Below, in pieces: positions 23,828 to 32,009 of a stretch of DNA of 64,000 nucleotides; the first letter of the stretch is position 1; each line of letters starts with the position of its first letter. The DNA comes from Paracoccaceae bacterium (lineage in GTDB: Bacteria > Pseudomonadota > Alphaproteobacteria > Rhodobacterales > Rhodobacteraceae). A program made the position numbers and the translations under genes. The stretch lies in the NCBI GenBank assembly GCA_020425085.1, contig JAGQRW010000007.1, positions 434,001 through 498,000 of the forward strand, given 5' to 3'. The notes under the pieces are model-generated. The model was not told the origin of the DNA, did not search any database, and saw only the letters and a list, made by a program, of their open reading frames with translations.

Positions 23828-26597
23828 GCCAGTGTCTGACAACAAAATCGCGTTTCGTCTGAATAACCATGAGGTAACCGCCGAGGCGGTTGTGGGTGAG
23901 CGTCTGTCGCAAACCCTGCGTGAAAAGCTGGGCCAGCGCGATGTCAAGATCGGCTGCAATGCCGGTGACTGCGGTGCCTGTACGGTGCTGGTAGATGGCA
24001 ACCCGGTTTGCGCCTGTCTGACGGCGACGCAACAGGTTTCCGGGGCGAATGTCGAAACCCTGACCGGGCTGGTGGCCGATGATGATACGGCGAAAAAGCT
24101 GGTTGAAACCTTTCAGGACAATGGTGCCGCGCAGTGTGGTATCTGTACGCCGGGCATGATGGTAACCTCGGTGGCGCTGCTCAGGCAGAATCCCCGGCCC
24201 GATACCGAACAGATCGAAGATGCGTTGGGCGGCGTTCTTTGCCGTTGCACCGGCTATCGCAAGATCATCGACGCGGTTCACGATGCCGCCGGACGCGAGA
24301 ATATCGCCAAGGCGGATGGTTCGGGCGCTGTCGGCACCACCATCCGGCGGCTTGACGGGTTGCGCAAGGTCAATGGTACTGAAAAATTCGGGGACGACAT
24401 CGCACCGCCGGATGCGCTGGTGTTGCGCGTGGTGCGTTCGCCGTTTGCCCGCGCCGCTTTCACGCTGGGCGATCTGGACGAATACGTTGCCCGTACCGAT
24501 GGTATCGAGGCGGTTCTGAGTGCCGCCGACATTCCCGGCAGGAACCTTTTCGGAGTGATCCCCGAGTTCGCCGATCAGCCGGTATTCGCCGAAACCGAAA
24601 CCCGGTTTCGCGGCGAAGCCGTGGCGGCGGTGATCGGCAGCCCTGAAATCATGCGTGACCTTGATATGGATGCCTTTCCAGTCGAATGGCGCGAACTGCC
24701 ATCTTCCGCAACCGTTAGCGAGGCGATCGCAGCCAATGCGCCGCAGCTTCATGCCAACCGTGCGGGCAATGTCATGTGCGGCGGTCTGGTTCAGTGCGGC
24801 GACGCGGATGCGGCGCTGGCCAATGCCGATATCGTGGTTGAGGGTAATTTTCGCAGCGGTTTCGTTGAACATGGCTATATCGAACCCGAAGCGGGCTATG
24901 CCACCTATGAAAACGGCAAGGTCGAGGTTCATGTCTGCACGCAAGCCCCGGTGATGAACCTTCAGGCGCTTGAGATCATTCTTGGCTGGAACAAAAGCCG
25001 CATCCGCATCATGCCGACGGCGATTGGCGGCGGCTTTGGCTCGAAACTCGATATTTCGGTACAGCCGTTTCTGGCACTTGGGGCGATCAAGACCGGCAAA
25101 CCGGTCAGGATGACCTATTCGCGCACGGAATCGATGCAATCGACGACCAAACGCCACCCCTCGGAAATCCATCTGAAAATCGGCGCCCGCAAGGATGGCA
25201 GCATCAGCGGATTTCGGTTCTTTGGCGATTTCAATACCGGTGCCTATGCCTCCTGGGGGCCGACTGTGGCCAACCGGGTGCCGGTTCATGCCTCGGGTCC
25301 GTATCGGATCAGCGATTATCGCGCCGAGTCCCGCGGCATCCACACCAACTGCCCGCCCTCCGGGGCATTTCGCGGCTTTGGCGTGCCGCAATCGGCGATT
25401 GCGCAGGAAACCCTGTTTGATGAACTGGCCGAAAAGCTTGGGCTGGACGGGCTGGAATTTCGCATCCTGAACGCGCTTGAGGATCATGTGCCGACCGTCT
25501 GTGGCCAGGTGTTTGAACAGGGCGTCGGTATCAAGGCCTGCCTTGAGGCATTGCGCCCCGGCTGGAAGGCGGAAAAAGCGGCGGCAAAAACCTATAATGC
25601 AAAGGCCGAAAAAGATGGTTCACCCCATCGCATGGGGGTAGGTATCGCCGGCGGCTGGTATGGCTGCGGCAATACCAGTTTGCCCAACCCATCCACCATC
25701 AAGGCGGGTATTCGCGCCGATGGCAGCATCGTTCTGCATCAGGGTGCAACCGATATCGGGCAGGGATCGAACACCGTGATTTCGCAGATATTCGCGCAGG
25801 CACTTGGCATTTCGGTTCATAGCCTCGAACTGATCAATGGCGATACCGATCTGACGCCAGATGCAGGCAAGACCTCGGCCTCGCGCCAGACTTTCGTTTC
25901 GGGCAACGCTGCGCGGCTGTCAGCCCTGTCGATGCGTCAGCAAATCCTGCAACTTTGCAATGCGCCAGAAACTGCCACCCTTGCCTTTGGCCAGGGCAAC
26001 GTGACCGTCAGCTACGGCGATGAGACGCATGTGATTGATCTTGCCAAGATGGCAGTGAATGGCGAAGGCTATGTTTTGGTATCGCAGGAAAGCTATGATC
26101 CCCCGACCAAACCGATGGACAAAAACGGCCAGGGTTCGCCCTATGCGCAATTTGGTTATGCGGCACATCTGGTGGTGGTCAAGGTCGACACCAGACTTGG
26201 CACCGTCAAGGCGTTGCGGTTCATTGCCGCCCATGATGTCGGGCAGGCGATCAACCCGATGCTGGTCGAAGGTCAGGTTCAGGGCGGTATCGCCCAAGGC
26301 CTGGGTATGGCGCTGATGGAGGAATACCTGCCGGGGCGCACCGAAAACCTGCATGATTACCTGATCCCCAGTGTCGGTGACATGCCGCCCGTTCAAACCA
26401 TCATCATCGAAGACGCGGATGCTCACGGCCCTTATGGTGCCAAGGGGCTGGGTGAACATGTGCTTATCCCGACCGCTCCGGCGATTTTGAATGCCATACA
26501 TGATGCAACCGGCGTGCGAATTCGTCAGGTTCCCGCAACTCCTGCCGCTGTCATGGCGGCACTGAAAGGAAGCAATGATGTCCAAAAAGGCCGTTGA
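23814..26597 (+). CDS. Fused [2Fe-2S]-molybdopterin subunit of a molybdenum hydroxylase (nicotinate dehydrogenase-like)
   Basis: A 927-residue fusion. Residues 10-155 hold two [2Fe-2S] sites: Cys48, 53, 56, 68 (GDCGACTV) and Cys108, 111, 143, 145 (QCGICTPGMM, LCRCTGY). The rest is an aldehyde oxidase/xanthine dehydrogenase molybdopterin domain with GGGFGSKLD, FRGFGVPQ and GQGSNTVISQ. The catalytic glutamate is in GAKGLGEHV near the C-terminus. This is the large component of a hydroxylase that adds water-derived oxygen to N-heterocycles. The E. barkeri nicotinate dehydrogenase has separate small, medium and large subunits, so the fusion here is a different architecture. ATG 23814 or GTG 23820 may start it. 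Confidence 0.88.
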   Translation: MRVDKPVSDNKIAFRLNNHEVTAEAVVGERLSQTLREKLGQRDVKIGCNAGDCGACTVLVDGNPVCACLTATQQVSGANVETLTGLVADDDTAKKLVETFQDNGAAQCGICTPGMMVTSVALLRQNPRPDTEQIEDALGGVLCRCTGYRKIIDAVHDAAGRENIAKADGSGAVGTTIRRLDGLRKVNGTEKFGDDIAPPDALVLRVVRSPFARAAFTLGDLDEYVARTDGIEAVLSAADIPGRNLFGVIPEFADQPVFAETETRFRGEAVAAVIGSPEIMRDLDMDAFPVEWRELPSSATVSEAIAANAPQLHANRAGNVMCGGLVQCGDADAALANADIVVEGNFRSGFVEHGYIEPEAGYATYENGKVEVHVCTQAPVMNLQALEIILGWNKSRIRIMPTAIGGGFGSKLDISVQPFLALGAIKTGKPVRMTYSRTESMQSTTKRHPSEIHLKIGARKDGSISGFRFFGDFNTGAYASWGPTVANRVPVHASGPYRISDYRAESRGIHTNCPPSGAFRGFGVPQSAIAQETLFDELAEKLGLDGLEFRILNALEDHVPTVCGQVFEQGVGIKACLEALRPGWKAEKAAAKTYNAKAEKDGSPHRMGVGIAGGWYGCGNTSLPNPSTIKAGIRADGSIVLHQGATDIGQGSNTVISQIFAQALGISVHSLELINGDTDLTPDAGKTSASRQTFVSGNAARLSALSMRQQILQLCNAPETATLAFGQGNVTVSYGDETHVIDLAKMAVNGEGYVLVSQESYDPPTKPMDKNGQGSPYAQFGYAAHLVVVKVDTRLGTVKALRFIAAHDVGQAINPMLVEGQVQGGIAQGLGMALMEEYLPGRTENLHDYLIPSVGDMPPVQTIIIEDADAHGPYGAKGLGEHVLIPTAPAILNAIHDATGVRIRQVPATPAAVMAALKGSNDVQKGR

Positions 26598-28059
26598 AGG
26601 TAAGATTCGCTGCGATGCCTGCCCGGTTGCCTGCTATATTGCCGACGGCAAGGCAGGTGCCTGTGACCGCTACGCCAACCACGCAGGCGAACTGGTCCGG
26701 CTGGATCCGCTGACGATCATCGACATGGCGCAGGAAAAGGGCGTCAAGGCGGTGCCCTTCATGCGCACCACCGATGGCAACGACTGGGACGGTGATCTGC
26801 TTCAGTCCAATCGGCCATTCATTACCGCCATCGGTGCCGGTACCACCTATCCCGACTACAAGCCGGCACCCTTCATCGTCAGTCAGGAGGTTGACGGCGT
26901 GGACATGGTTACCGTGGTGACCGAGGGCATCTTCAGCTATTGCGGTGTCAAGGTGAAGATCGACACCGACCGCCACCTTGGCGACGAACGCGCCGTGGTA
27001 CGCATGGACGGTGAGGCGATCGGCCATGTCATGACCAGCGAATACGGCTCGAAAATGCTGTCGCTCGGCGGGGTGGAACACCTGACCGGCGGCTCCAAGA
27101 AAGAAGGGCGCGTGACCTGCGATGCATTGCTGCGGCTTTGCAACTGTGAAGCGGTCGAAGTTACCGTTGACGATGGCGCGACCGTGGTCATTCAGGCAGG
27201 CAAGGCCCCGATCGTGAACGGAGTCGAGGAAAAGCTGATGCGTGTCGGCTGCGGTTCGGCCACCATCGGCATGTTCGCCTCGCAATGGGCGCAGCATGTG
27301 GATGAGGTGATCGTGGTCGATGATCATATCACCGGGCAGTTGTCCGAACATCAGGCGGGCAAGATGCTGAGCGTTCCGCCTTCGGGCATCCGCATCAATG
27401 GCCGGCGTTCGACGCCGGGGCGGTATTTCCAGGTCGCCGAACCCGGCACCGGCTGGGGCGGCACCAATATCGACGATCCGCTAGAAATTCTGAAGGACGC
27501 TGATCCCAAGGTTGCCTGGCAGGGGCTAAGACTGTTCATGGTGTCGACCACCGGCGAGCACTCGGCCTATTACGAACTCGACAAGGATTTGAAACCGGTT
27601 GCAGTCGAAATGCCGGCTGAACTCAAGGCTTCGACCGAACTCATCGCCGAGAATTGTGAACCATCGGTCTGTTCGGTCCTGTTCATGGGCGGGGCAGGTG
27701 GCTCGTTGCGCGCGGGGGTTACGGTAAATCCGGTGCGCCTGACCAAATCGGTCAAGGATTCGCTGGCCTATGTTTCCTGCGGCGGGGCCGAAGCCTATGT
27801 CTGGCCGGGTGGTGGCATCACGGTGATGGCCAATGTGCAGGACATGCCCAGCAACGCCTTTGGCTATGTGCCGACACCGGCACTGGTTGCCCCGATAGAA
27901 TTCACCATGCGACTGTCGGATTACGCCGCGCTTGGCGGTCATATGAGCGATGTGAAACCGATGGATGGCGTTCTGTCGGAAAAGCTGCGCAAAGTTGGCC
28001 AGATCGACCGGCGCAGCAATCCGAATGACAGCCGCAATTACCCCTGGAGGGCCAAGTAG
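26578..28059 (+). CDS. hnr: 6-hydroxynicotinate reductase-like iron-sulfur protein
   Basis: About 493 residues, resembling the 6-hydroxynicotinate reductase family (Hnr). That enzyme reduces 6-hydroxynicotinate to 1,4,5,6-tetrahydro-6-oxonicotinate with reduced ferredoxin in E. barkeri. The N-terminus holds a four-cysteine cluster (CDACPVACYIADGKAGAC; Cys12, 15, 19, 29) fit for an FeS centre. Further cysteines occur at CGVKV, LRLCNCE and VSCGGAEAYVWPGGG. An AGGA site 7 nt upstream favours ATG 26578 over 26575. It overlaps the hydroxylase gene by 20 nt. With the enamidase nearby, function in a reductive nicotinate-type pathway is likely, but related compounds cannot be excluded. Confidence 0.8.
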   Translation: MSKKAVEGKIRCDACPVACYIADGKAGACDRYANHAGELVRLDPLTIIDMAQEKGVKAVPFMRTTDGNDWDGDLLQSNRPFITAIGAGTTYPDYKPAPFIVSQEVDGVDMVTVVTEGIFSYCGVKVKIDTDRHLGDERAVVRMDGEAIGHVMTSEYGSKMLSLGGVEHLTGGSKKEGRVTCDALLRLCNCEAVEVTVDDGATVVIQAGKAPIVNGVEEKLMRVGCGSATIGMFASQWAQHVDEVIVVDDHITGQLSEHQAGKMLSVPPSGIRINGRRSTPGRYFQVAEPGTGWGGTNIDDPLEILKDADPKVAWQGLRLFMVSTTGEHSAYYELDKDLKPVAVEMPAELKASTELIAENCEPSVCSVLFMGGAGGSLRAGVTVNPVRLTKSVKDSLAYVSCGGAEAYVWPGGGITVMANVQDMPSNAFGYVPTPALVAPIEFTMRLSDYAALGGHMSDVKPMDGVLSEKLRKVGQIDRRSNPNDSRNYPWRAK

Positions 28060-29069
28060 TGAACCGTCCGGTCGCCTTGTTGCTGGGTGACGGCAGTCGG
28101 CTGCATTTGCAGCACGGCCCGATTGATCTGATCATCGGCGCAGATCCCGGCGGGCAAAATGCCCGACAGCGGGCATTCCAGGCGGCGGCGGAACGGTTTG
28201 ATACCATTCTGGAAGAACTGGTAAGCGAACTGCCGCTGTTGCGTGGTGCCGTGACAAAAACCTCGGAAAAACCGCTGGGGCGGGTGGCGCGCCGGATGGA
28301 TCGTGCGGTGCGCCCACATTCCAGTGCTGGCTTTGTCACCCATATGGCAGCGGTTGCCGGCGCGGTGGCGGATGAGGTTCTGGCAGTGATGGTTGCCACC
28401 GGTCCGCTGGCGCGTGCCTATGTGAACAATGGCGGCGATATCGCGCTTCACCTTGAACCTGGCCGGTCGTTTCGAACTGCCATGGCTGGCCTTGATGGTG
28501 CCGATCTTGGCCTTATCGACATCGGCCATGATACCGGCATTCGCGGCATTGCCACCAGCGGGCAGGGCGGGCGCAGCCTGTCTTTTGGCATTGCCGACAG
28601 CGTGACGGTGCTGGGCAAGGATGCCGCCACCGCCGATGTTGCCGCGACATTGATCGCCAATGCCGTCGATCTGCCGGATCACGCAAGCATCCGGCGCACC
28701 CCCGCCCACGAGGTGCAACCCGACAGCGACCTTGGCAGCGGTAAAGTGGTCACGCATATCGGCCCGCTTTCGATCGGCGATATCGCCACGGCGCTTGAGG
28801 CGGGCAGAAAGGTTGCAACGCAAATGTTGCAAGACGGCCTGATAAATGCCGCCAGTCTTGGTCTTCGGGGTGAACAGGTTCTGGTCGGCCCGGCAAATTC
28901 TCTTTTCCCGATGCAATCAACAAAGGTGGAACATGTCCAAGCTGATCGTTCGCAAGATCTCGACCGTGGTCGAGGATATTTATCACGAAGGCGGCCCGGT
29001 GGCGAATGTTCCCCAGCGCCGGGCGGCGGCGATTGCCGTGGTAAAGAACCCGTTCGCCGGGCGCTATGA
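28059..29069 (+). CDS. UPF0280 family protein (ApbE-like fold)
   Basis: A 336-residue ORF starting at GTG 28059, which shares its G with the hnr stop, behind a GGAGG site. The segment FVTHMAAVAGAVADEVLAVM and the following VNNGGDIALHL are typical of UPF0280, a family of the ApbE-like superfamily with unknown function. It may bind flavin or a nucleotide; this is inference from the fold. The frame runs 137 nt into the next gene, giving ~45 low-complexity, Arg/Gly-rich residues with no expected conservation. The family core ends near residue 290. Either the normal stop is lost or the long overlap is real. Confidence 0.75.
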   Translation: MNRPVALLLGDGSRLHLQHGPIDLIIGADPGGQNARQRAFQAAAERFDTILEELVSELPLLRGAVTKTSEKPLGRVARRMDRAVRPHSSAGFVTHMAAVAGAVADEVLAVMVATGPLARAYVNNGGDIALHLEPGRSFRTAMAGLDGADLGLIDIGHDTGIRGIATSGQGGRSLSFGIADSVTVLGKDAATADVAATLIANAVDLPDHASIRRTPAHEVQPDSDLGSGKVVTHIGPLSIGDIATALEAGRKVATQMLQDGLINAASLGLRGEQVLVGPANSLFPMQSTKVEHVQADRSQDLDRGRGYLSRRRPGGECSPAPGGGDCRGKEPVRRAL

Positions 29070-29514
29070 ACCTGATATCCAGTGGTTCATGGACGATCTG
29101 CGCCCGCTTGGCCTTGAAATGGCAAAACGGCTGGTCGCGGCCATTGGCGGTGCCGAACTGGTCGAAGGTTACGGCAAGGGCGCACTGGTGGGCGCGGCGG
29201 GTGAGCTGGAACACGGTGCCCTTTGGCATGCGCCGGGCGGCTATGCCATGCGCGAACTGATTGGCGGCTCCAAGGCGATCGTGCCATCGGCCAAGAAGGT
29301 CGGCGGTATCGGTGCCAGGCTGGATGTACCGGTCACCCATATCAACGCATCATATGTGCGCAGCCATTTTGACTCGATGGAAGTCGGTATGAACGACGCG
29401 CCTCGCGCCGATGAAATCCTGCTGGCGCTGGTGATGACCACCGGGGCACGGGTACATTCGCGCTCGGGCGGACTGGAAGCGAAAGACATTATCGGAAAGG
29501 ATGGCCTGAAATGA
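28933..29514 (+). CDS. DUF1185 (amino-acid synthesis family) protein, paralogue A
   Basis: A 193-residue protein of the PF06684 'amino acid synthesis' family, whose biochemical role is not known. It shares with the next gene the ends IIGKDGLK and AEDAIGKDGLK and the block YVRSHFDSMEVGMNDAPRADEI. It contains AGELEHGALWH and SAKKVGG. It begins at an ATG with a GGTGGA ribosome site inside the end of the UPF0280 frame and overlaps the next gene by ATGA. Position in the operon suggests a role in ring-product processing or a cofactor, but none can be shown. Confidence 0.78.
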   Translation: MSKLIVRKISTVVEDIYHEGGPVANVPQRRAAAIAVVKNPFAGRYEPDIQWFMDDLRPLGLEMAKRLVAAIGGAELVEGYGKGALVGAAGELEHGALWHAPGGYAMRELIGGSKAIVPSAKKVGGIGARLDVPVTHINASYVRSHFDSMEVGMNDAPRADEILLALVMTTGARVHSRSGGLEAKDIIGKDGLK

Positions 29515-30095
29515 GCGTTAAAATTCGCAAGACCGCCGTGTGGGTCGAGGAAACCCTTGTCGAAATGGGCAAGACCATCACCCCACCAACCCGCAAGGCC
29601 GTGGCCGTGGCGGTGATCGAAAACCCCTTGGCCGGCAAATATGTCGAGGACTTGACCCCACTGATGGATATCGGCGCTATTCTGGGTGGCCTGCTGGGAT
29701 CCAAATGCGTGGCCGCCCTTGGCATCAAACCGTCCGAGGCCGAAAGTTACGGCAAGGCGGCGATGGTCGGTGAAAACGGCGAGTTGGAACACGCCGCCGC
29801 CATTCTTCACCCGAAACTTGGCGGACCGCTCAGGAAGGCGGTGGAAAAAGGCGCGGCGCTGGTGCCTTCGTCCAAGAAAATGGGTGGGCCGGGGCAGGTT
29901 CTGGACGTGCCGCTTGGCCACAAGGATGCGGCCTATGTCCGCTCGCATTTCGACGGGATCGAGGTGCGCCTGAACGACTCGCCGCGCGCCAACGAGATCA
30001 TGGTTGCTGTCGCCGTAACCGATAGCGGCCGACCCCTGCCGCGCGTTGGCGGCCTGAAGGCCGAAGATGCCATCGGCAAGGACGGGTTGAAGTAA
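29511..30095 (+). CDS. DUF1185 (amino-acid synthesis family) protein, paralogue B
   Basis: A 194-residue second copy, translationally coupled to paralogue A by a 4-nt overlap. It keeps NGELEHAAA, SSKKMGG and YVRSHFDGIEVRLNDSPRANEIM but differs elsewhere, so this is an old duplication and not a recent repeat. Strict coupling suggests the two proteins form a hetero-oligomer. The operon core ends here; a 252-nt gap follows before the binding-protein gene. Confidence 0.78.
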   Translation: MSVKIRKTAVWVEETLVEMGKTITPPTRKAVAVAVIENPLAGKYVEDLTPLMDIGAILGGLLGSKCVAALGIKPSEAESYGKAAMVGENGELEHAAAILHPKLGGPLRKAVEKGAALVPSSKKMGGPGQVLDVPLGHKDAAYVRSHFDGIEVRLNDSPRANEIMVAVAVTDSGRPLPRVGGLKAEDAIGKDGLK

Positions 30096-30347
30096 TCAGA
30101 AGAACGCCTGATTGACGGCAAAATTCAGGCCGGTGCGGTGGCTGGAAATATCGGCACCGGTGCTGTTTGACGTGGCTGATCCAGGTTCCCTGGACCTGCG
30201 ATGCAATCGGCCCGATCGAATGAAAAAATAGTACGCATCACGCCCTACATCCGATTGGCTTTTGGTTTCTGTCTGTGCATGATGCATGGCAGGGCCGGAC
30301 ATGGGTTGATATGCATGCCGACCGCAAAACAACAACGGAGAGGATAA

Positions 30348-31331
30348 ATGAAGAAACTATCAATTCTGACGGCCGTGCTTGGGCTGTTTGTCGGTGCAGC
30401 CAATGCAGCCGACGATGTGACGCTGCAACTGAAATGGGTCACGCAGGCGCAGTTCGCCGGCTATTATGTGGCGCTGGACAAAGGATTTTACAAAGATGAA
30501 GGCCTGAACGTCACCATCAAGCCGGGCGGCCCGGATGTGGCCCCGACCCAGGTGATTGCCGGTGGCGGTGCCGATGTCATGGTTGACTGGATGCCCGCAG
30601 CACTGGCTGCGCGCGAAAAGGGCTTGCCGCTGGTCAATATTGCACAGCCATTCAAATCCTCGGGCATGATGCTGACCTGTCGCAAGGACAGCGGCGTTGC
30701 CTCACCCGCTGATTTCAAGGGCAAGACGCTGGGTGTCTGGTTCTTTGGCAACGAATTTCCGTTCCTGAGCTGGATGAGCAAGCTTGGCCTCAAGACCGAT
30801 GGTTCGCCAGACGGGGTTTCCGTTCTGAAACAGGGTTTCAATGTCGATCCTTTGTTGCAGAATCAGGCTGTCTGTATTTCGACCATGACCTATAACGAAT
30901 ACTGGCAGGTAATCGACGCCGGGTTGACGCCGGATGATCTGGTGGTGTTCAAATATGAAGATCAGGGCGTTGCGACGCTGGAAGACGGACTTTGGGTGCT
31001 GGAAGACAAGCTGAAGGATCCGGCCTTTGCCGACAAGATGGTTCGGTTCGTTCGCGCCTCGATGAAAGGCTGGAAATGGGCAGAGGAGCATCCGGACGAG
31101 GCGGCGATGATCGTTCTTGAAAACGATGCCACCGGCGCACAGACCGAAAAGCACCAAAAGCGGATGATGCGTGAGATTGCCAAGCTGACGGCAGGATCAA
31201 ACGGCACCCTTGATGAGGGCGATTACAATCGCACCGTTGATAGCCTGATGAAGGGTGGCTCGGACCCGGTCATCACCAAGGTTCCTCAGGGGGCCTGGAC
31301 GCATCAGATCAGTGACAAGGCGCTGAAATAA
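30348..31331 (+). CDS. NMT1/THI5-type ABC transporter substrate-binding protein
   Basis: A 327-residue periplasmic protein with a signal peptide (MKKLSILTAVLGLFVGAANA, cleavage after ANA). The mature part begins with LQLKWVTQAQFAGYYVA, as in pyrimidine- and thiamine-precursor binding proteins (ThiY/NMT1 class). A GGAGAGG ribosome site precedes the ATG. No permease or ATPase gene is adjacent; a strong terminator follows at once. It may bind nicotinate or a related heterocycle and work with transporter parts encoded elsewhere. This is suggested only by position. Confidence 0.85.
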   Translation: MKKLSILTAVLGLFVGAANAADDVTLQLKWVTQAQFAGYYVALDKGFYKDEGLNVTIKPGGPDVAPTQVIAGGGADVMVDWMPAALAAREKGLPLVNIAQPFKSSGMMLTCRKDSGVASPADFKGKTLGVWFFGNEFPFLSWMSKLGLKTDGSPDGVSVLKQGFNVDPLLQNQAVCISTMTYNEYWQVIDAGLTPDDLVVFKYEDQGVATLEDGLWVLEDKLKDPAFADKMVRFVRASMKGWKWAEEHPDEAAMIVLENDATGAQTEKHQKRMMREIAKLTAGSNGTLDEGDYNRTVDSLMKGGSDPVITKVPQGAWTHQISDKALK

Positions 31332-31355
31332 ACCCTTGAAGTGGTTTGAACCTGA

Positions 31356-31385
31356 AACGCCCGGACCTGTTCCGGGCGTTTTTTT
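31356..31385 (+). terminator. Intrinsic terminator after the binding-protein gene
   Basis: AACGCCCGGA (31356-31365) pairs fully with TCCGGGCGTT (31371-31380) around a 5-nt loop, followed by TTTTT. It ends the putative nicotinate-type operon. Confidence 0.88.
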
Positions 31386-31426
31386 ATGGCGATGATCGAC
31401 GGTAACACGAACGGCGGGCCGGGTCT

Positions 31427-31448
31427 GAGTATTTTTTGAACAATGATG
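31427..31448. repeat. Short intergenic repeat (GAGTATTT family), copy 2
   Basis: GAGTATTTTTTGAACAATGA (31427-31446) resembles copy 1 at 12181 (GAGTATTT, then GAACAATGA). It lies between the terminator and the ArsR gene and is preceded by GGCGGGCC. Confidence 0.4.
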
Positions 31449-31454
31449 CAAGTG

Positions 31455-31784
31455 TTACGGATCAGCAAGAAGTTCAGTGGCGAGGAATCGCTCGAACGCA
31501 TCAAGGTTGACCGCCTCGAATTGGCCAAAGCTCTCCATCCAGATTGAAGCATCGCCAAGTGCCTGTGGTTCCAGGCGGCACCATTTCAGACGGCCACGCC
31601 TTTCCTGGCTGATCAGCCCGGCGCGGCTGAGGATGGCGAGGTGTTTCGAGATGGCCGCCAGCGACATCTGAAACGGTTCGGCAACGTCGCTTACGGCCAT
31701 GTCGTCTTCGAGCAGCATCATCAGGATGGCGCGGCGGGTAGGGTCGGCGATGGCGGCAAAGACAAGATCGAGTCTGTTTTCCAT
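31455..31784 (-). CDS. ArsR/SmtB-family winged-helix regulator
   Basis: A 109-residue regulator. DPTRRAILMMLLEDDMAVSDVAEPFQMSLAAISKHLAILSRAGLI is the HTH, followed by a wing ERRGRLKWCRLEPQAL. No paired metal-binding cysteines are seen, so it is probably of the non-metal (SdpR-like) group often found with START/AHSA1 proteins, although no such partner is adjacent. A short inverted repeat just upstream of its start may be its operator. Confidence 0.88.
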   Translation of the reverse strand: MENRLDLVFAAIADPTRRAILMMLLEDDMAVSDVAEPFQMSLAAISKHLAILSRAGLISQERRGRLKWCRLEPQALGDASIWMESFGQFEAVNLDAFERFLATELLADP

Positions 31785-31794
31785 ATCTGAACTA

Positions 31795-31808
31795 TTCGCA
31801 TTGGCGAA
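31795..31808. promoter_or_regulatory. Possible ArsR operator
   Basis: TTCGC (31795-31799), ATTG, GCGAA (31804-31808): a perfect 5-bp inverted repeat 11 nt upstream of the ArsR start codon. Position fits autoregulation. Confidence 0.4.
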
Positions 31809-31953
31809 GAATGGTCAACCATCCGGTTGAATTTGGTGGCGGTGGCAAGAAGGGCAATTTGCCCCGGCCTGGTGCTGATGCTTGTTTGATGGAGATCGTA
31901 AAAATATATATGAATCAATATGTTATAATTGAAATGATGGTGTGATTTCCACA

Positions 31954-31982
31954 TTGACTCCGGGTTGTGATCTGACTAGGTT
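31954..31982 (+). promoter_or_regulatory. Predicted promoter of the Fo ATP synthase operon
   Basis: TTGACT (31954-31959), 17-nt spacer, TAGGTT (31977-31982), 28 nt before the atpI ATG. A very AT-rich stretch (31896-31936) lies upstream and could act as an UP element. Confidence 0.55.
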
Positions 31983-32009
31983 CCGCCCGACTGCCAAAGG
32001 GGTCTTTTG

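Noticed and set aside
23538..25487. A 649-codon minus-strand ORF opposite the molybdenum hydroxylase
   Set aside because: It is antisense to a strongly supported gene, is rich in Arg, His and Gly as expected for a complement read, and shows no family motif.
30096..30335. A 79-codon minus-strand ORF in the gap before the binding-protein gene, ending GLNFAVNQAFF
   Set aside because: The C-terminal phenylalanines resemble an outer-membrane protein end, but there is no signal peptide or other support. It might be a remnant of a lost gene; I cannot show it.
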